From Allonocardiopsis opalescens (GTDB lineage: Bacteria > Actinomycetota > Actinomycetes > Streptosporangiales > Streptosporangiaceae), in the NCBI RefSeq assembly GCF_003002095.1, contig NZ_PVZC01000003.1:124001-188000 (forward strand): a stretch of 64,000 nucleotides of DNA, written 5' to 3'. The position numbers and the translations under genes were made by a program. Shown piece after piece: positions 16,081 through 24,699 of this stretch. Below the pieces are notes generated by a model. It was not told the origin of the DNA. It searched no databases and worked only from the letters and a program-made list of their open reading frames with translations. How positions within the stretch are numbered: position 1 is the stretch's first letter; each line of letters opens with the position of its first letter.

Positions 16081-16527
16081 TCAGCCCTTGACGACCTCGA
16101 ACTCGAGCGTGGCGCTCACCTCGGGGTGCAGGCGGACGCTAACCTCGTGCCGGCCCGCCGTCTTGATCGGGTTGCGCACCTCGATCCGGCGCTTGTCCAG
16201 ATCAGGGCCGCCGGAGTCCTTCACCGCGGCGGCGATGTCGGCGGCGGTGACCGAGCCGAACAGGCGGCCGTTGTCGCCGACCTTGCTGGCCAGCCGCACC
16301 TGGACGCCCTTGAGCTGGTCGGCGACCTGCTGGGCGTCCTCAAGGCTGCGGATGTCGCGGACGCTGCGGGCGCGCTTGATCGAGTCGATCTCGCGCTGCG
16401 CCCCGCGGGTCCAGCGGATCGCGAACTGCCGGGGCAGCAGGTAGTTGCGGCCGTAGCCGTCCTTGACCTCGACCACGTCGCCCGGGGCGCCGAGGCCGGT
16501 GACTTCCTGGGTCAGAATGAGCTTCAT
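16081..16527 (-). CDS. rplI: 50S ribosomal protein L9
   Basis: 148 residues. It begins [36 protein letters not shown], the conserved N-terminal 23S rRNA-binding domain (family pattern MkVILledV.nLGk.[17 protein letters not shown]). A long connecting helix and a C-terminal domain with [17 protein letters not shown] follow. L9 binds domain V of 23S rRNA and affects frame maintenance. It is the last gene of the S6-SSB-S18-L9 operon, 27 bases after rpsR, and is followed by a hairpin terminator. Confidence 0.98.
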   Translation of the reverse strand: MKLILTQEVTGLGAPGDVVEVKDGYGRNYLLPRQFAIRWTRGAQREIDSIKRARSVRDIRSLEDAQQVADQLKGVQVRLASKVGDNGRLFGSVTAADIAAAVKDSGGPDLDKRRIEVRNPIKTAGRHEVSVRLHPEVSATLEFEVVKG

Positions 16528-16554
16528 CGGTGTCTCCTCTCCTTCCCAGGCGTG

Positions 16555-16791
16555 CTAGCGAGCGGTGCTGGTGTAGGGCAGCAGCGCCATCTCGCGCGCG
16601 TTCTTGATCGCGGTGGCGACATCGCGCTGGTGCTGGGTGCAGTTCCCGGTGACCCGGCGGGCGCGGATCTTGCCCCGGTCGGAGATGAACTTGCGCAGCA
16701 GCGTGGTGTCCTTGTAATCGACGTAGGAAAGCTTCTCCTGGCAGAAAACGCAGACCTTTTTCTTCGGCTTGCGTACCGGAGGCTTGGCCAT
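16555..16791 (-). CDS. rpsR: 30S ribosomal protein S18
   Basis: 78 residues, a normal length. It binds 16S rRNA in the platform together with S6, whose gene is in the same operon. It has a basic N-terminus ([10 protein letters not shown]), [27 protein letters not shown], and RRVTGNC followed by [21 protein letters not shown]. The CxxC pair plus a later Cys marks this as the zinc-binding (C+) form; actinobacteria often carry a second Cys-free copy elsewhere for zinc shortage. Confidence 0.98.
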   Translation of the reverse strand: MAKPPVRKPKKKVCVFCQEKLSYVDYKDTTLLRKFISDRGKIRARRVTGNCTQHQRDVATAIKNAREMALLPYTSTAR

Positions 16792-16857
16792 CGTGGTGCT
16801 CCTTCGTCAGAGCCCCGCCGCGAGGCGGGGATGGTCAACGGGAATGGGATGCTTCGG

Positions 16858-17406
16858 CTAGAACGGCGGCTCGTCGGAGAACCCGCCGCCGCCGGAGTCG
16901 AAGCTCGGGCTGTTGGCCCAGGGGTCGTCGGCCGGCGCGGAGTTGCGGGAGGCGGACTGGTTGCCGCCGCCGAAACCGCCGCCGCCCTGACCGCCGCCGT
17001 AGCCACCGCCGCCGCCGAACCCGCCGCCCTGGCCACCGGACCGCTGGGTCTTGGTGACCTTGGCCGTGGCGTTGCGCAGCGAGGGGCCGACCTCGTCGAC
17101 CTCGATCTCGTAGACCGTGCGGCGTTCGCCTTCCTTGGTCTCGTACGAGCGCTGCCGCAGCCGGCCCTGCAGGATCACGCGCATGCCGCGCTGCAGGGTC
17201 TCGGCCACGTTCTCCGCGGCCTGGCGCCAGACGTTGCAGGTGAGGAAGAGGGCTTCGCCGTCCTTCCACTCACCGCTCTGCCGGTCCAGGAACCGCGGGG
17301 TCGAGGCCACGCGGAACTTGGCGACCGCCTGGCCGCTGGGCGTGAAACGCAGTTCAGGGTCGTCGACGAGGTTGCCGACGAGCGTGATCTGGGTGTCGCC
17401 TGCCAT
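16858..17406 (-). CDS. ssb: Single-stranded DNA-binding protein
   Basis: 182 residues. The OB-fold domain (about 1-115) runs from [25 protein letters not shown] through [36 protein letters not shown] and [16 protein letters not shown] Gly-rich flexible linker with GGGFGGGGG repeats leads to the acidic tip SDEPPF, the protein-interaction tail (usual form DDDIPF). The frame is open to 17436, but ATG 17406 has CTGGAG seven bases upstream and fits the family start. It coats ssDNA at forks and recruits repair and replication proteins. Its place between rpsF and rpsR is conserved. Confidence 0.97.
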   Translation of the reverse strand: MAGDTQITLVGNLVDDPELRFTPSGQAVAKFRVASTPRFLDRQSGEWKDGEALFLTCNVWRQAAENVAETLQRGMRVILQGRLRQRSYETKEGERRTVYEIEVDEVGPSLRNATAKVTKTQRSGGQGGGFGGGGGYGGGQGGGGFGGGNQSASRNSAPADDPWANSPSFDSGGGGFSDEPPF

Positions 17407-17520
17407 GGGCAGCTCCAGGGAGAGTTCCTGGCGCACGGCCCGGTTCGGCCGGGCTGCGCCGGAGGGTTCGGTCGGGGAGCCGGCGCGGCTCCCCGGGGAG
17501 ACGGCCGGCGGTGGTGCGGG

Positions 17521-17811
17521 TCAGTGCACCTCGGGGCGGAGGATCTTCGTGCGCAGCACGGCCTCGGTCAGGTTCAGCTGGCGGTCCAGCTCCTTGACCG
17601 TGTCGGGCGTGGCGGACAGGTCGATGACCGCGTAGATCCCCTCGGCCTTCTTCTGGATCTCGTACGAGAGCCGGCGCTTGCCCCAGACGTCGACCTTCTC
17701 GACGGTGCCGCCGTCATTGCGGACGACGCCGAGGAACTGGTCGAGCGACGGGCCGACGGTGCGCTCGTCGAGGTTGGGGTCGAGGATGACCATCATTTCG
17801 TAACGACGCAT
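17521..17811 (-). CDS. rpsF: 30S ribosomal protein S6
   Basis: 96 residues, starting [17 protein letters not shown], the conserved first strand. [34 protein letters not shown] and a C-terminal helix region, [14 protein letters not shown], complete the ferredoxin-like fold. It pairs with S18 in the 30S platform. The frame is open upstream to 17847, but the conserved start is the ATG at 17811, preceded at some distance by AAAGGAGG. It is the first gene of the operon; the leader contains a hairpin. Confidence 0.97.
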   Translation of the reverse strand: MRRYEMMVILDPNLDERTVGPSLDQFLGVVRNDGGTVEKVDVWGKRRLSYEIQKKAEGIYAVIDLSATPDTVKELDRQLNLTEAVLRTKILRPEVH

Positions 17812-17842
17812 GCGAGCTGCATGCCTCCTTTGGACTCGGGCG

Positions 17843-17862
17843 GCCACGGTGTGCTCCGTGGC
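17843..17862 (-). promoter_or_regulatory. Hairpin in rpsF leader
   Basis: GCCACGG and CCGTGGC form a 7-bp hairpin with a six-base loop, about 30 bases before the rpsF start. S6:S18 autoregulatory leaders are known in many bacteria; whether this is one cannot be decided from sequence alone. Confidence 0.3.
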
Positions 17863-17952
17863 AGGAGGGCGTTTGCGGACCCCGCGGACCTTTGCGGGGA
17901 ACAGACACGTCAGGTTACCAAGGCGCGGGGACAGTCTGGGCCGTTCGGACGC

Positions 17953-19332
17953 TCAGGCGCTCCCCGCGGGCACCCGCGCGGCACGGCCGGCCCAGACGCC
18001 CCAGGCGAAGCGGTCGGGCGCGTCCGAAAGCACCCCGCCGGAGGGGTCGTCCACGCCGCCGGCCCGCACCGGGTCGCGGCCCGGCGCGAAGACGTCGGCC
18101 AGCACCAGCGCGCACAGCAGCGCGACCGCGGCGAAGCGGCCCAGCAGCAGCAGGCCGTACACGTCGAAGCCGATGCCGGCGACCGGCAGCCCGGCCAGGT
18201 CCTCAGGGCCGGACATGCTGAGCAGGTACCACCAGATCCCGACGAAGTAGCCGATCTCGGCCAGCTGCCAGAGCCCGAGCGCGCCGAACCTGGGCCGGGC
18301 CAGCACGGCCAGCGGCACCAGCCAGAGCACGAACTGCGGCGACCAGACCTTGTTGGTGAGCAGGAAGGCGGCGACCACCAGGAAGAGCAGCTGGGTGAGC
18401 CGGGGCCGGCGCGGCGCGCACAGCGCGACCACGGCGATGGCCGTGCAGGCCAGCACGAAGGAGCCGGTGCCGAGGGTGTTCACCTGGTCAGGCTGGATCT
18501 GGACGCCCCACTCCTGGAGCGCGTACCAGATGGAGCCCCAGTCGGCCATGCGCTCGGAGCTGAAGACGAAGAAGGTGGACCAGCCGTGCGGTGCGGCGAG
18601 CATGACCGGCAGGTTGAGGGCCAGCCAGGTGCCGGCCGTGGTGGCCAGGGCGAGGAAGAAGGCGCGCAGCCGGCCGGCGCGCAGGCAGAGCAGGAACAGC
18701 GGGCCGAGGAAGACCAGCGGGTAGAACTTGGCGGCGATCGCGGCGCCGAGCAGCACCCCGGCGAGCGCGGGCCGCCGCGCGCCCCAGGCGACGATGAACA
18801 GGACCGACAGGGCGACCGCCATCAGGTCCCAGTTGATGAAGGCGGCCAGGAAGGTGCCGGGGGCCAGCGCCATGAACAGGGCCGACCGCATCCGCCGCCG
18901 GTCGCCGGCCGCGGCGGCGACGGCGAAGACGGCGACGACCAGGAAGGCGCCCATCAGCAGGGCCGTCAGGTCGAAGAAGAGGAAGCCGCGGGCCCAGGCG
19001 TCCTCGATCGGCCCGACGACCGAGGAGAGCAGGAACATGACGGCGCCGATGAGCACCGGGTACTCCAGGTCGTACTGGAGGTAGGGCACCACGCCGTCGG
19101 TGAAGCCGTAGCCGTAGTAGAGCGGGTAGACGTCGGTGTAGCAGGCGAAGGCGTAGCGCCCCGCCCCCTCCCAGTGGCCGCCGAAGCGGCACGGCGCCTT
19201 GGCGAGGTAGGCGAGCACGAGCCCCGCCACCGAGGCCAGCAGCAGGTAGGGGGCGAGTTCGCGGACCGCGGACGCGCCGGTGCCGGCGGTCGGACCGCCG
19301 GCACCGTGTTCGCGCTGGGACTCCCCGGTCAC
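17953..19332 (-). CDS. GT87 family (DUF2029) membrane glycosyltransferase
   Basis: A 459-residue polytopic protein with about ten to twelve hydrophobic helices. Early motifs, CYTDVYPLYYGYGFTDG and VPYLQYDLEYPVLIGAVMF, match the GT87 polyprenyl-phosphate mannosyltransferase-like family, in which the acidic residues of the first extracytoplasmic loop are catalytic. INWDLMAVALSV and LLTNKVWSPQFVLWLVPL are further family marks. It probably transfers a mannose or similar sugar from a polyprenyl-phosphate donor outside the membrane, onto an unknown envelope acceptor. Its start overlaps the end of the PBP gene by four bases (ATGA), so the two are translationally coupled. The same PBP-GT87 pair precedes rpsF in streptomycetes. 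Confidence 0.85.
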   Translation of the reverse strand: MTGESQREHGAGGPTAGTGASAVRELAPYLLLASVAGLVLAYLAKAPCRFGGHWEGAGRYAFACYTDVYPLYYGYGFTDGVVPYLQYDLEYPVLIGAVMFLLSSVVGPIEDAWARGFLFFDLTALLMGAFLVVAVFAVAAAAGDRRRMRSALFMALAPGTFLAAFINWDLMAVALSVLFIVAWGARRPALAGVLLGAAIAAKFYPLVFLGPLFLLCLRAGRLRAFFLALATTAGTWLALNLPVMLAAPHGWSTFFVFSSERMADWGSIWYALQEWGVQIQPDQVNTLGTGSFVLACTAIAVVALCAPRRPRLTQLLFLVVAAFLLTNKVWSPQFVLWLVPLAVLARPRFGALGLWQLAEIGYFVGIWWYLLSMSGPEDLAGLPVAGIGFDVYGLLLLGRFAAVALLCALVLADVFAPGRDPVRAGGVDDPSGGVLSDAPDRFAWGVWAGRAARVPAGSA

Positions 19333-22169
19333 GTCGACCCGGTGGTGTCACCGCGCCGCCCGTTGGAGCCCTGAGCGGCCGCGTCGCTGTTCTGCTGCTC
19401 CTCGCACTGCCAGGGGAACGGCTCCTGGCACTCCCCGTCCGGCGGGGTCGACGACGGATCCGGGTCCGGCTCGACCGGCGTGCAGCCGGGCGGCCACATG
19501 TTGCCCTCGTCCTCGCACGGGGTGCTGGACGGGGTCGGGGTCGTCGGGTCGGGGCTGGTGGACGGGGTGGAGGGGTCCGGGCTGGGCTCGGGCTCCGTCT
19601 CGGTGGAAGGGTCGGGCGACGGCTCCACCGGCACGAAGTCCTGCGCGGTGCCGATCCGGGCCGGCGGGTCGAACTGCCTGACTTCCTCGCCGTCCATGGC
19701 CGCGGTCATGAACTCGCGCCAGATCTCGGCCGAGGTGCCGCCGCCGGAGTAGGTGTCGCCCAGCGCCTCGCCTTCGGCGTCGAAGAGGCCCACGGCGGTG
19801 GCCAGCTGGGGGACGTAGCCGGCGAACCAGGTGGACCTGGCCTCCTCGGAGGTACCGGTCTTGCCGGCCACCGGGCGGCCGTCGGGCAGCGCCGCGGCGG
19901 CGCCGGTGGCGCCGGGCTGGACCACCGCCTGCATGGCGAAGGTGGCGTCGCGCGCGACCTCGGCCGAGAAGGCCTGGGAGTCGGTGATCTCCTCTCCGGG
20001 CGAAGGCTCCAGCTCCTCGCCCTCGCGGTTGAGCACCTGCTCGATGAGGTGCGCGTCGCGGTGGACGCCCTGCGCGGCGAAGGTGGCGTACACCGAGGCG
20101 AGGTCGACGGCGCGCACCTGGTGGATGCCCAGCGCGATGTTGGGACCCGGTGTGGCCGTCTCCCACTGCGACTCCCGGATGCCGGCCTCCGTGCCTATCC
20201 GTATCACCTCGTCGGGGGTGACCTCGATCGCCAGCTGCACGTAGGTCGTGTTGACCGACTGCGCCGTGGCCTGGACCAAGTCCACTACGCCGTGGGACTC
20301 GTTGCCGGCGTTGTTCACCGGCTCCTGCAGACCCTCGAAGCTCTGCGGCGAGTCGCCGTCGAAGCGGCTCTCCAGGCTGATGCCCCGCTCCAGTGCGGCG
20401 GCGAGCACCACCGGCTTCATGGAGGAGCCGGCCTGCGCCTGGAGGTACAGCGAGTTGTCGGCCTGCTCGGCGAGGTTCGCGCCGCCGTAGAAGGCGCGGA
20501 TGCCGCCGGTGGCGGGGTCGATGGCGGTGAGGCCGGTGCGGAAGTTTTCGGGCAGGTCGGCGTTCTGGACCGCTTCCTCGGCCGCCTCCATCAGCGCCGG
20601 GTCGAGAGTGGTGTGGACCTGCCAACCGCCGACGTTGATCTCGTTGTCGGTGAGGTCGTAGCGCTCGCGCAGCTCGTTGCGCACCGCCTCGATCATGTAC
20701 CCGCGCTGGCCGGCGTACTCCTCGCCGAGCTCGTAGGGGATGGGTTCGGGGAACTCCTGCTCGGCGCGGTCGGCCGCCGACAGGGTGCCGCTCTCGACCA
20801 TGTTGTCGAGCACGTAGTTCCAGCGGAACTCGAGTTCCTCGCGGACGGCGTCGTTCTCCTCCGAGAGGTTCTCGAAGTTGCCCGGCTGCTGGATCAGCGC
20901 GGCCATGAACGCGGACTGGGCGACGTCCAGCTCGCCCACGCTGGTGCCGAAGTACGCCTGCGCGGCGGACTCGATGCCGTTGGCCTGGCGGCCGAAGTAG
21001 ATGGTGTTGAGGTACTGCTGCAGGATCTGGTCCTTGGACAGGCTCTGCTCGACCCGGAGCGAGATCATGATCTCGCGCAGCTTCCGGGTGATGCTGACGT
21101 CCTGGGACAGGGTCTCGTAGTAGTTGCGCGCCATCTGCTGGGTGATGGTGGACGCGCCCTCGATCCGGGAGCCGCCGGTGGCGATCGCGTTGTACACGAC
21201 CCGCGCCAGGCCCGGGATGGAGATCGCGGGGTCGGTGCGGAAGGTCTGCTGCTCGGCGGCGATGACCGCTTCCTGCACGTGTTCGGGCACGTCCTCGATC
21301 TCGACCGGCACCCGGTTGGAGGTTCCGATCGTGGCCAGCTCGGTCTCGTCCCCGAAGTACATCGCGGTGTCGGCCGACTCGGCGTCGGCCTGCGCCCTCA
21401 GTTCGTCGGCGCCAGGGGTGGTGGCGTAGGCGACGCCGAGCAGGCCGACCGCGCCCACGAAGCCGAGGCCCATCACGCCGAGCGCGGGCTTCCACGCCCG
21501 GGCGAAGAAGCGGCGGACGGGACCGCGGTCGTCGTCCTCCTCGACCTTCTTGCGGCGCGCGCGCCCGCGCGGGTCGGCGGCGCGGCCGCGCGGACGGCGG
21601 TGGTCGTCGTCGGGGCGGCGGCGGCCGCCCGGGCCGGAGCCGTGCCTGCTCTCGGAGCCGGCCCGGCGGCGGCCGGCGGGCTCGCCGGGGTCGGTGGTGC
21701 GCAGTCTGCGGTCGGACTCGGCGCGGCGGCGGCCGCCCTCGGGGCGCTCGGAGCGCATGGCGCCGTCGGCCGCGGCGGCGCGGCGGCGCCCGCCGGGCGG
21801 CGGCGCCTCGGAGCGGGTGCGGCGCTCGCCTTCGGCTCTGCGGCGGCCGCCCTCGGGGGCGGCGCGGCGGCCCTCCGGTGCGGCCCGCCGGCCGCCCTCG
21901 GCGGCGGGGTCGGCGGCGCGGCGGCGCGAGCCGCCCTCGGGTTCGGCCCGGCGGCGCCCGCCCGGCGGTTCGGCCCGCCGGCGGCCGGCCTGGCGGCCGC
22001 CCGTGTCGTCGGGGCGGCGGCGCTTCTTCTTGATCGGTCGGTCGTACTGGGGGTTGTGGCCCCAGAAGCCCATGTCGGTGTCTTCCACCGATCGACGGCG
22101 CCGCTCGCCGCCGGGCGGCTCCTCCGCCCGGCGGCGACCTTCAAAATCACGGGGGTTGCTGGTACTCAC
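19329..22169 (-). CDS. Bifunctional penicillin-binding protein (class A) with Arg-rich N-terminus
   Basis: 946 residues. Residues 1-225 are a cytoplasmic low-complexity tail with about ten GGRRRAE-like repeats, followed by one membrane helix (229-250). The GT51 glycosyltransferase domain has AAEQQTF (catalytic Glu306), EGASTITQQMARN and RKLREIMISLRVE; the usual second residue Asp is Gln here. The transpeptidase domain has SSMK (Ser582 nucleophile, Lys585), SVN (638-640) and KTGTSE (770-775). The C-terminal 100 residues are Pro/Ser/Thr-rich with four Cys. It polymerises and cross-links peptidoglycan outside the membrane. The start is GTG with GAGG five bases upstream. It is coupled to the downstream GT87 gene. 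Confidence 0.95.
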   Translation of the reverse strand: MSTSNPRDFEGRRRAEEPPGGERRRRSVEDTDMGFWGHNPQYDRPIKKKRRRPDDTGGRQAGRRRAEPPGGRRRAEPEGGSRRRAADPAAEGGRRAAPEGRRAAPEGGRRRAEGERRTRSEAPPPGGRRRAAAADGAMRSERPEGGRRRAESDRRLRTTDPGEPAGRRRAGSESRHGSGPGGRRRPDDDHRRPRGRAADPRGRARRKKVEEDDDRGPVRRFFARAWKPALGVMGLGFVGAVGLLGVAYATTPGADELRAQADAESADTAMYFGDETELATIGTSNRVPVEIEDVPEHVQEAVIAAEQQTFRTDPAISIPGLARVVYNAIATGGSRIEGASTITQQMARNYYETLSQDVSITRKLREIMISLRVEQSLSKDQILQQYLNTIYFGRQANGIESAAQAYFGTSVGELDVAQSAFMAALIQQPGNFENLSEENDAVREELEFRWNYVLDNMVESGTLSAADRAEQEFPEPIPYELGEEYAGQRGYMIEAVRNELRERYDLTDNEINVGGWQVHTTLDPALMEAAEEAVQNADLPENFRTGLTAIDPATGGIRAFYGGANLAEQADNSLYLQAQAGSSMKPVVLAAALERGISLESRFDGDSPQSFEGLQEPVNNAGNESHGVVDLVQATAQSVNTTYVQLAIEVTPDEVIRIGTEAGIRESQWETATPGPNIALGIHQVRAVDLASVYATFAAQGVHRDAHLIEQVLNREGEELEPSPGEEITDSQAFSAEVARDATFAMQAVVQPGATGAAAALPDGRPVAGKTGTSEEARSTWFAGYVPQLATAVGLFDAEGEALGDTYSGGGTSAEIWREFMTAAMDGEEVRQFDPPARIGTAQDFVPVEPSPDPSTETEPEPSPDPSTPSTSPDPTTPTPSSTPCEDEGNMWPPGCTPVEPDPDPSSTPPDGECQEPFPWQCEEQQNSDAAAQGSNGRRGDTTGST

Positions 22170-22737
22170 GCGTCCTCGTTCAGTTGATGCGACGGACTGA
22201 CCGGCGGGTGAGCGGGAACCGGCGAATAGACGCTAGTGCCCGAACCGCGATCTCGTACAGATAACGGACGCGGTTCCGCATCGGCAGGTCCGGCGCGTCG
22301 GCCGGGTCGGGGGCGGTGGCGTGCGCGCACACGGAGCGGTCCGCCGCGCGGCCGACCCGGTGTCCACTGCTGTGCGTGAACGCCTCAGCGTAACCGTGGC
22401 GCGGCGGGTGACGGCGTGCGTGACCACGGCTGACTGCGTTCGTGACGTCGCCACCATAGCCGAGAGCACGGGTGGGCGAATCGGCGTTTCGGCGGATCAG
22501 GGACGGGACGCTCGCCCGCTCCCGGGCGTCGCCGAAGATCATCGGCACGTGCGGAGCATCACATCGCCGCGCACGGGCCCACGAGCGGACCGGTCGCCGG
22601 ACGGGGCGCACCGGCCACTCTGTGCGATCGCGTCGCTGTGGGCACATGGGGGTCAGCGTACGCGCCATGCCCCCGCACCGTTGCCCCGTACCTGACATTT
22701 GTCCCAGAAGGCCGGTTTAGCGCCAAGAAAGCGCTGG
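22170..22737. other. Long non-coding divergent region
   Basis: About 570 bases between the PBP start and the PadR promoter. Open frames on either strand are Arg-rich and lack family features, so I treat them as chance. The stretch 22370-22460 is rich in GTGAC/GTGA words without a clear repeat unit. The PBP promoter must lie in the first 150 bases. Confidence 0.5.
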
Positions 22738-22789
22738 TTGCGGAGGTATAGGGCAGGACGTATCGTCGTGATATATCGACTCGATATAT
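22738..22789 (+). promoter_or_regulatory. PadR promoter with 19-bp palindromic operator
   Basis: TTGCGG (22738-22743) and TATCGT (22761-22766), 17 bases apart, form a promoter. Just downstream, over the expected start point, is the perfect odd-centred palindrome ATATATCGACTCGATATAT (22771-22789). Its AT-richness stands out here. It is the best candidate for autoregulation by the PadR protein that follows. Confidence 0.7.
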
Positions 22790-22869
22790 GCCTGCCGTTC
22801 GGCGGACTTTCGGTCGGCGCCCGCCGCCGGGCCGCCGGCGGCGGACCGGGCCACCGGGGAGGAGGGACC

Positions 22870-23523
22870 ATGGCCGCACGCCGGCCCGACCGCGCCAAGG
22901 CGCTCGAACTCGCCGTCCTCGGCCTGCTCGCCGACGCTCCGCTGCACGGCTACGAGCTCCGCAAGCGGCTGAACACCACGCTCGGCGCGCTGCGCGCCTT
23001 CTCCTACGGGTCCCTCTACCCGTGCCTGAAGGACCTGCTGCGCCGCGGGCTGATCGCCGAGGACACGCGCGTCCCGGCCGCCGATCCCGGGCGCGGGGCG
23101 CCGGCCCGGCCGCTGGCCGGGCGCCGGGCCAAGATCGTCTACCGGCTGACCCCCGAAGGCCGCGAGCACCTGCGGCGCAGGCTGGCGGAGGCGGGGCCCG
23201 CGGCCTGGGAGGACGACGGCTTCGGTGTGCACTTCACCCTGTTCGCGCAGACCAGGGCCGATATCCGGCTGCGCATCCTGGAGGGCAGGCGCAACCGGCT
23301 GGAGGAGCGGGTGGAGAGCTGCCGCACGGCGCTCGCCCGCACCCGCGAGCGCCAGGACGGGTACGCGGCGGAGCTGCAGCGGCACGGCCTGGAGTCCGTG
23401 GAGCGCGAGGTCCGCTGGCTGAACGAGCTGATCGGCCGCGAACGGGCCGCGGCCGGGGAACGCGGCGCGCAGCAGCGCCGCCACGCGCCGTCGAGCGGCA
23501 CCGACCGGGGGGACGCGGACTGA
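22870..23523 (+). CDS. PadR family transcriptional regulator
   Basis: 217 residues. The winged helix at the N-terminus reads ALELAVLGLLADAPLHGYELRKRLN, then LRAFSYGSLYPCLKDLLRRGLI, the PadR pattern in which the SYGSLYP segment is the recognition-helix region. An insertion (residues about 60-85) precedes the wing strand KIVYRLTPEGREHLRR. The C-terminal half is a long helical dimerisation domain of the Vir_act_alpha_C type. GGAGGG sits three bases before the ATG. It is 42 bases upstream of ino1, an arrangement also seen in Streptomyces, so it may regulate inositol synthesis along with itself. Confidence 0.9.
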   Translation: MAARRPDRAKALELAVLGLLADAPLHGYELRKRLNTTLGALRAFSYGSLYPCLKDLLRRGLIAEDTRVPAADPGRGAPARPLAGRRAKIVYRLTPEGREHLRRRLAEAGPAAWEDDGFGVHFTLFAQTRADIRLRILEGRRNRLEERVESCRTALARTRERQDGYAAELQRHGLESVEREVRWLNELIGRERAAAGERGAQQRRHAPSSGTDRGDAD

Positions 23524-23565
23524 GAGCCGCGCCGGTGCGACCACCAACAACCGAAGGAGCAGCTG

Positions 23566-24645
23566 ATGGGTTCGGTACGCGTAGCCGTCGTGGGTGTCGG
23601 CAACTGTGCGGCCTCCCTGGTCCAGGGCGTCCACTACTACCGGGACGCCGATCCGGCCGCCCAGGTCCCCGGCCTCATGCACGTCAGGTTCGGGCCGTAC
23701 CACGTGTCCGACATCGAGTTCGTGGCCGCCTTCGACGTGGACGCCAAGAAGGTCGGCCGCGACCTGGCCGAGGCGATCTCGGCCAGCGAGAACAACACCG
23801 TGAAGATCTGCGACGTGCCGCCCACCGGCGTGCTGGTGCAGCGCGGACCCACCTACGACGGTCTGGGCAGCTTCTACCGGGAGATCATCGAGGAGTCCGA
23901 CGACGACGCCGTCGACGTGGTCGCCACCCTCAAGGCGACCGGCGCCGACGTGCTGGTGTCGTACCTGCCGGTGGGCTCGGAGGAGGCCGACCGCTTCTAC
24001 GCGCGCTGCGCGCTGGACGCGGGGGTCGCCTTCGTCAACGCGCTGCCGGTGTTCATCGCCTCGGACCCGCAGTGGGCGGCCAGGTTCGCCGACGCCGGGG
24101 TGCCGATCGTCGGCGACGACATCAAGTCGCAGGTGGGCGCCACCATCACCCACCGGGTGCTGGCGCGGCTGTTCGAGGAGCGGGGGGTGGCGCTGGAGCG
24201 CACCTACCAGCTGAACTTCGGCGGCAACATGGACTTCATGAACATGCTGGAGCGCGAGCGGCTCCAGTCGAAGAAGCTGTCCAAGACGCGCTCGGTCACC
24301 TCGCAGATTCCCCGCGAGATGGGCCAGGGCTCGGTGCACATCGGCCCGTCCGACCATGTGCCGTGGCTGGACGACCGCAAGTGGGCCTATGTGCGGCTGG
24401 AGGGGCGGGCCTTCGGCGACGTGCCGCTGAACATGGAGTACAAGCTGGAGGTGTGGGACTCCCCCAACTCCGCCGGCATCATCATCGACGCCATCCGGGC
24501 CGCCAAGATCGCCAAGGACCGCGGTATCGGCGGCCCGCTCCTGTCGGCCTCCTCCTATTTCATGAAGTCGCCGCCGGAGCAGCACTCCGACAGCGAGGCG
24601 CGCGAACTGGTCGAGCGCTTCATCCGCGGCGAGATCGAGCGCTGA
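23566..24645 (+). CDS. ino1: Inositol-3-phosphate synthase
   Basis: 359 residues, the short actinobacterial form. The enzyme converts glucose 6-phosphate to 1D-myo-inositol 3-phosphate with an NAD+ cofactor; the product feeds mycothiol and phosphatidylinositol synthesis. The N-terminal Rossmann segment [18 protein letters not shown] is followed by [18 protein letters not shown]. Conserved active-site segments include [41 protein letters not shown] and [32 protein letters not shown] precedes the ATG. It lies just downstream of padR and ends at a strong hairpin. Confidence 0.96.
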   Translation: MGSVRVAVVGVGNCAASLVQGVHYYRDADPAAQVPGLMHVRFGPYHVSDIEFVAAFDVDAKKVGRDLAEAISASENNTVKICDVPPTGVLVQRGPTYDGLGSFYREIIEESDDDAVDVVATLKATGADVLVSYLPVGSEEADRFYARCALDAGVAFVNALPVFIASDPQWAARFADAGVPIVGDDIKSQVGATITHRVLARLFEERGVALERTYQLNFGGNMDFMNMLERERLQSKKLSKTRSVTSQIPREMGQGSVHIGPSDHVPWLDDRKWAYVRLEGRAFGDVPLNMEYKLEVWDSPNSAGIIIDAIRAAKIAKDRGIGGPLLSASSYFMKSPPEQHSDSEARELVERFIRGEIER

Positions 24646-24655
24646 GCCCGCTCCG

Positions 24656-24688
24656 CCGCCCCGGCCGGCCACCCGCCGGCCGGGGCGG
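24656..24688. terminator. 14-bp stem bidirectional terminator
   Basis: CCGCCCCGGCCGGC pairs with GCCGGCCGGGGCGG around a five-base loop, between the converging ino1 and GH43-like genes. Confidence 0.75.
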
Positions 24689-24699
24689 TGGGACGGCTC

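Noticed and set aside
20049-22187. 712-residue plus-strand open frame across the PBP gene
   Set aside because: Antisense of a clearly functional PBP with all catalytic motifs; composition is Gly/Val/Ala-Asp repeats typical of high-GC shadows.
22180-22698. 172-residue minus-strand open frame upstream of the PBP
   Set aside because: No hydrophobic core or family pattern, Arg-rich, and it covers the space needed for promoters.
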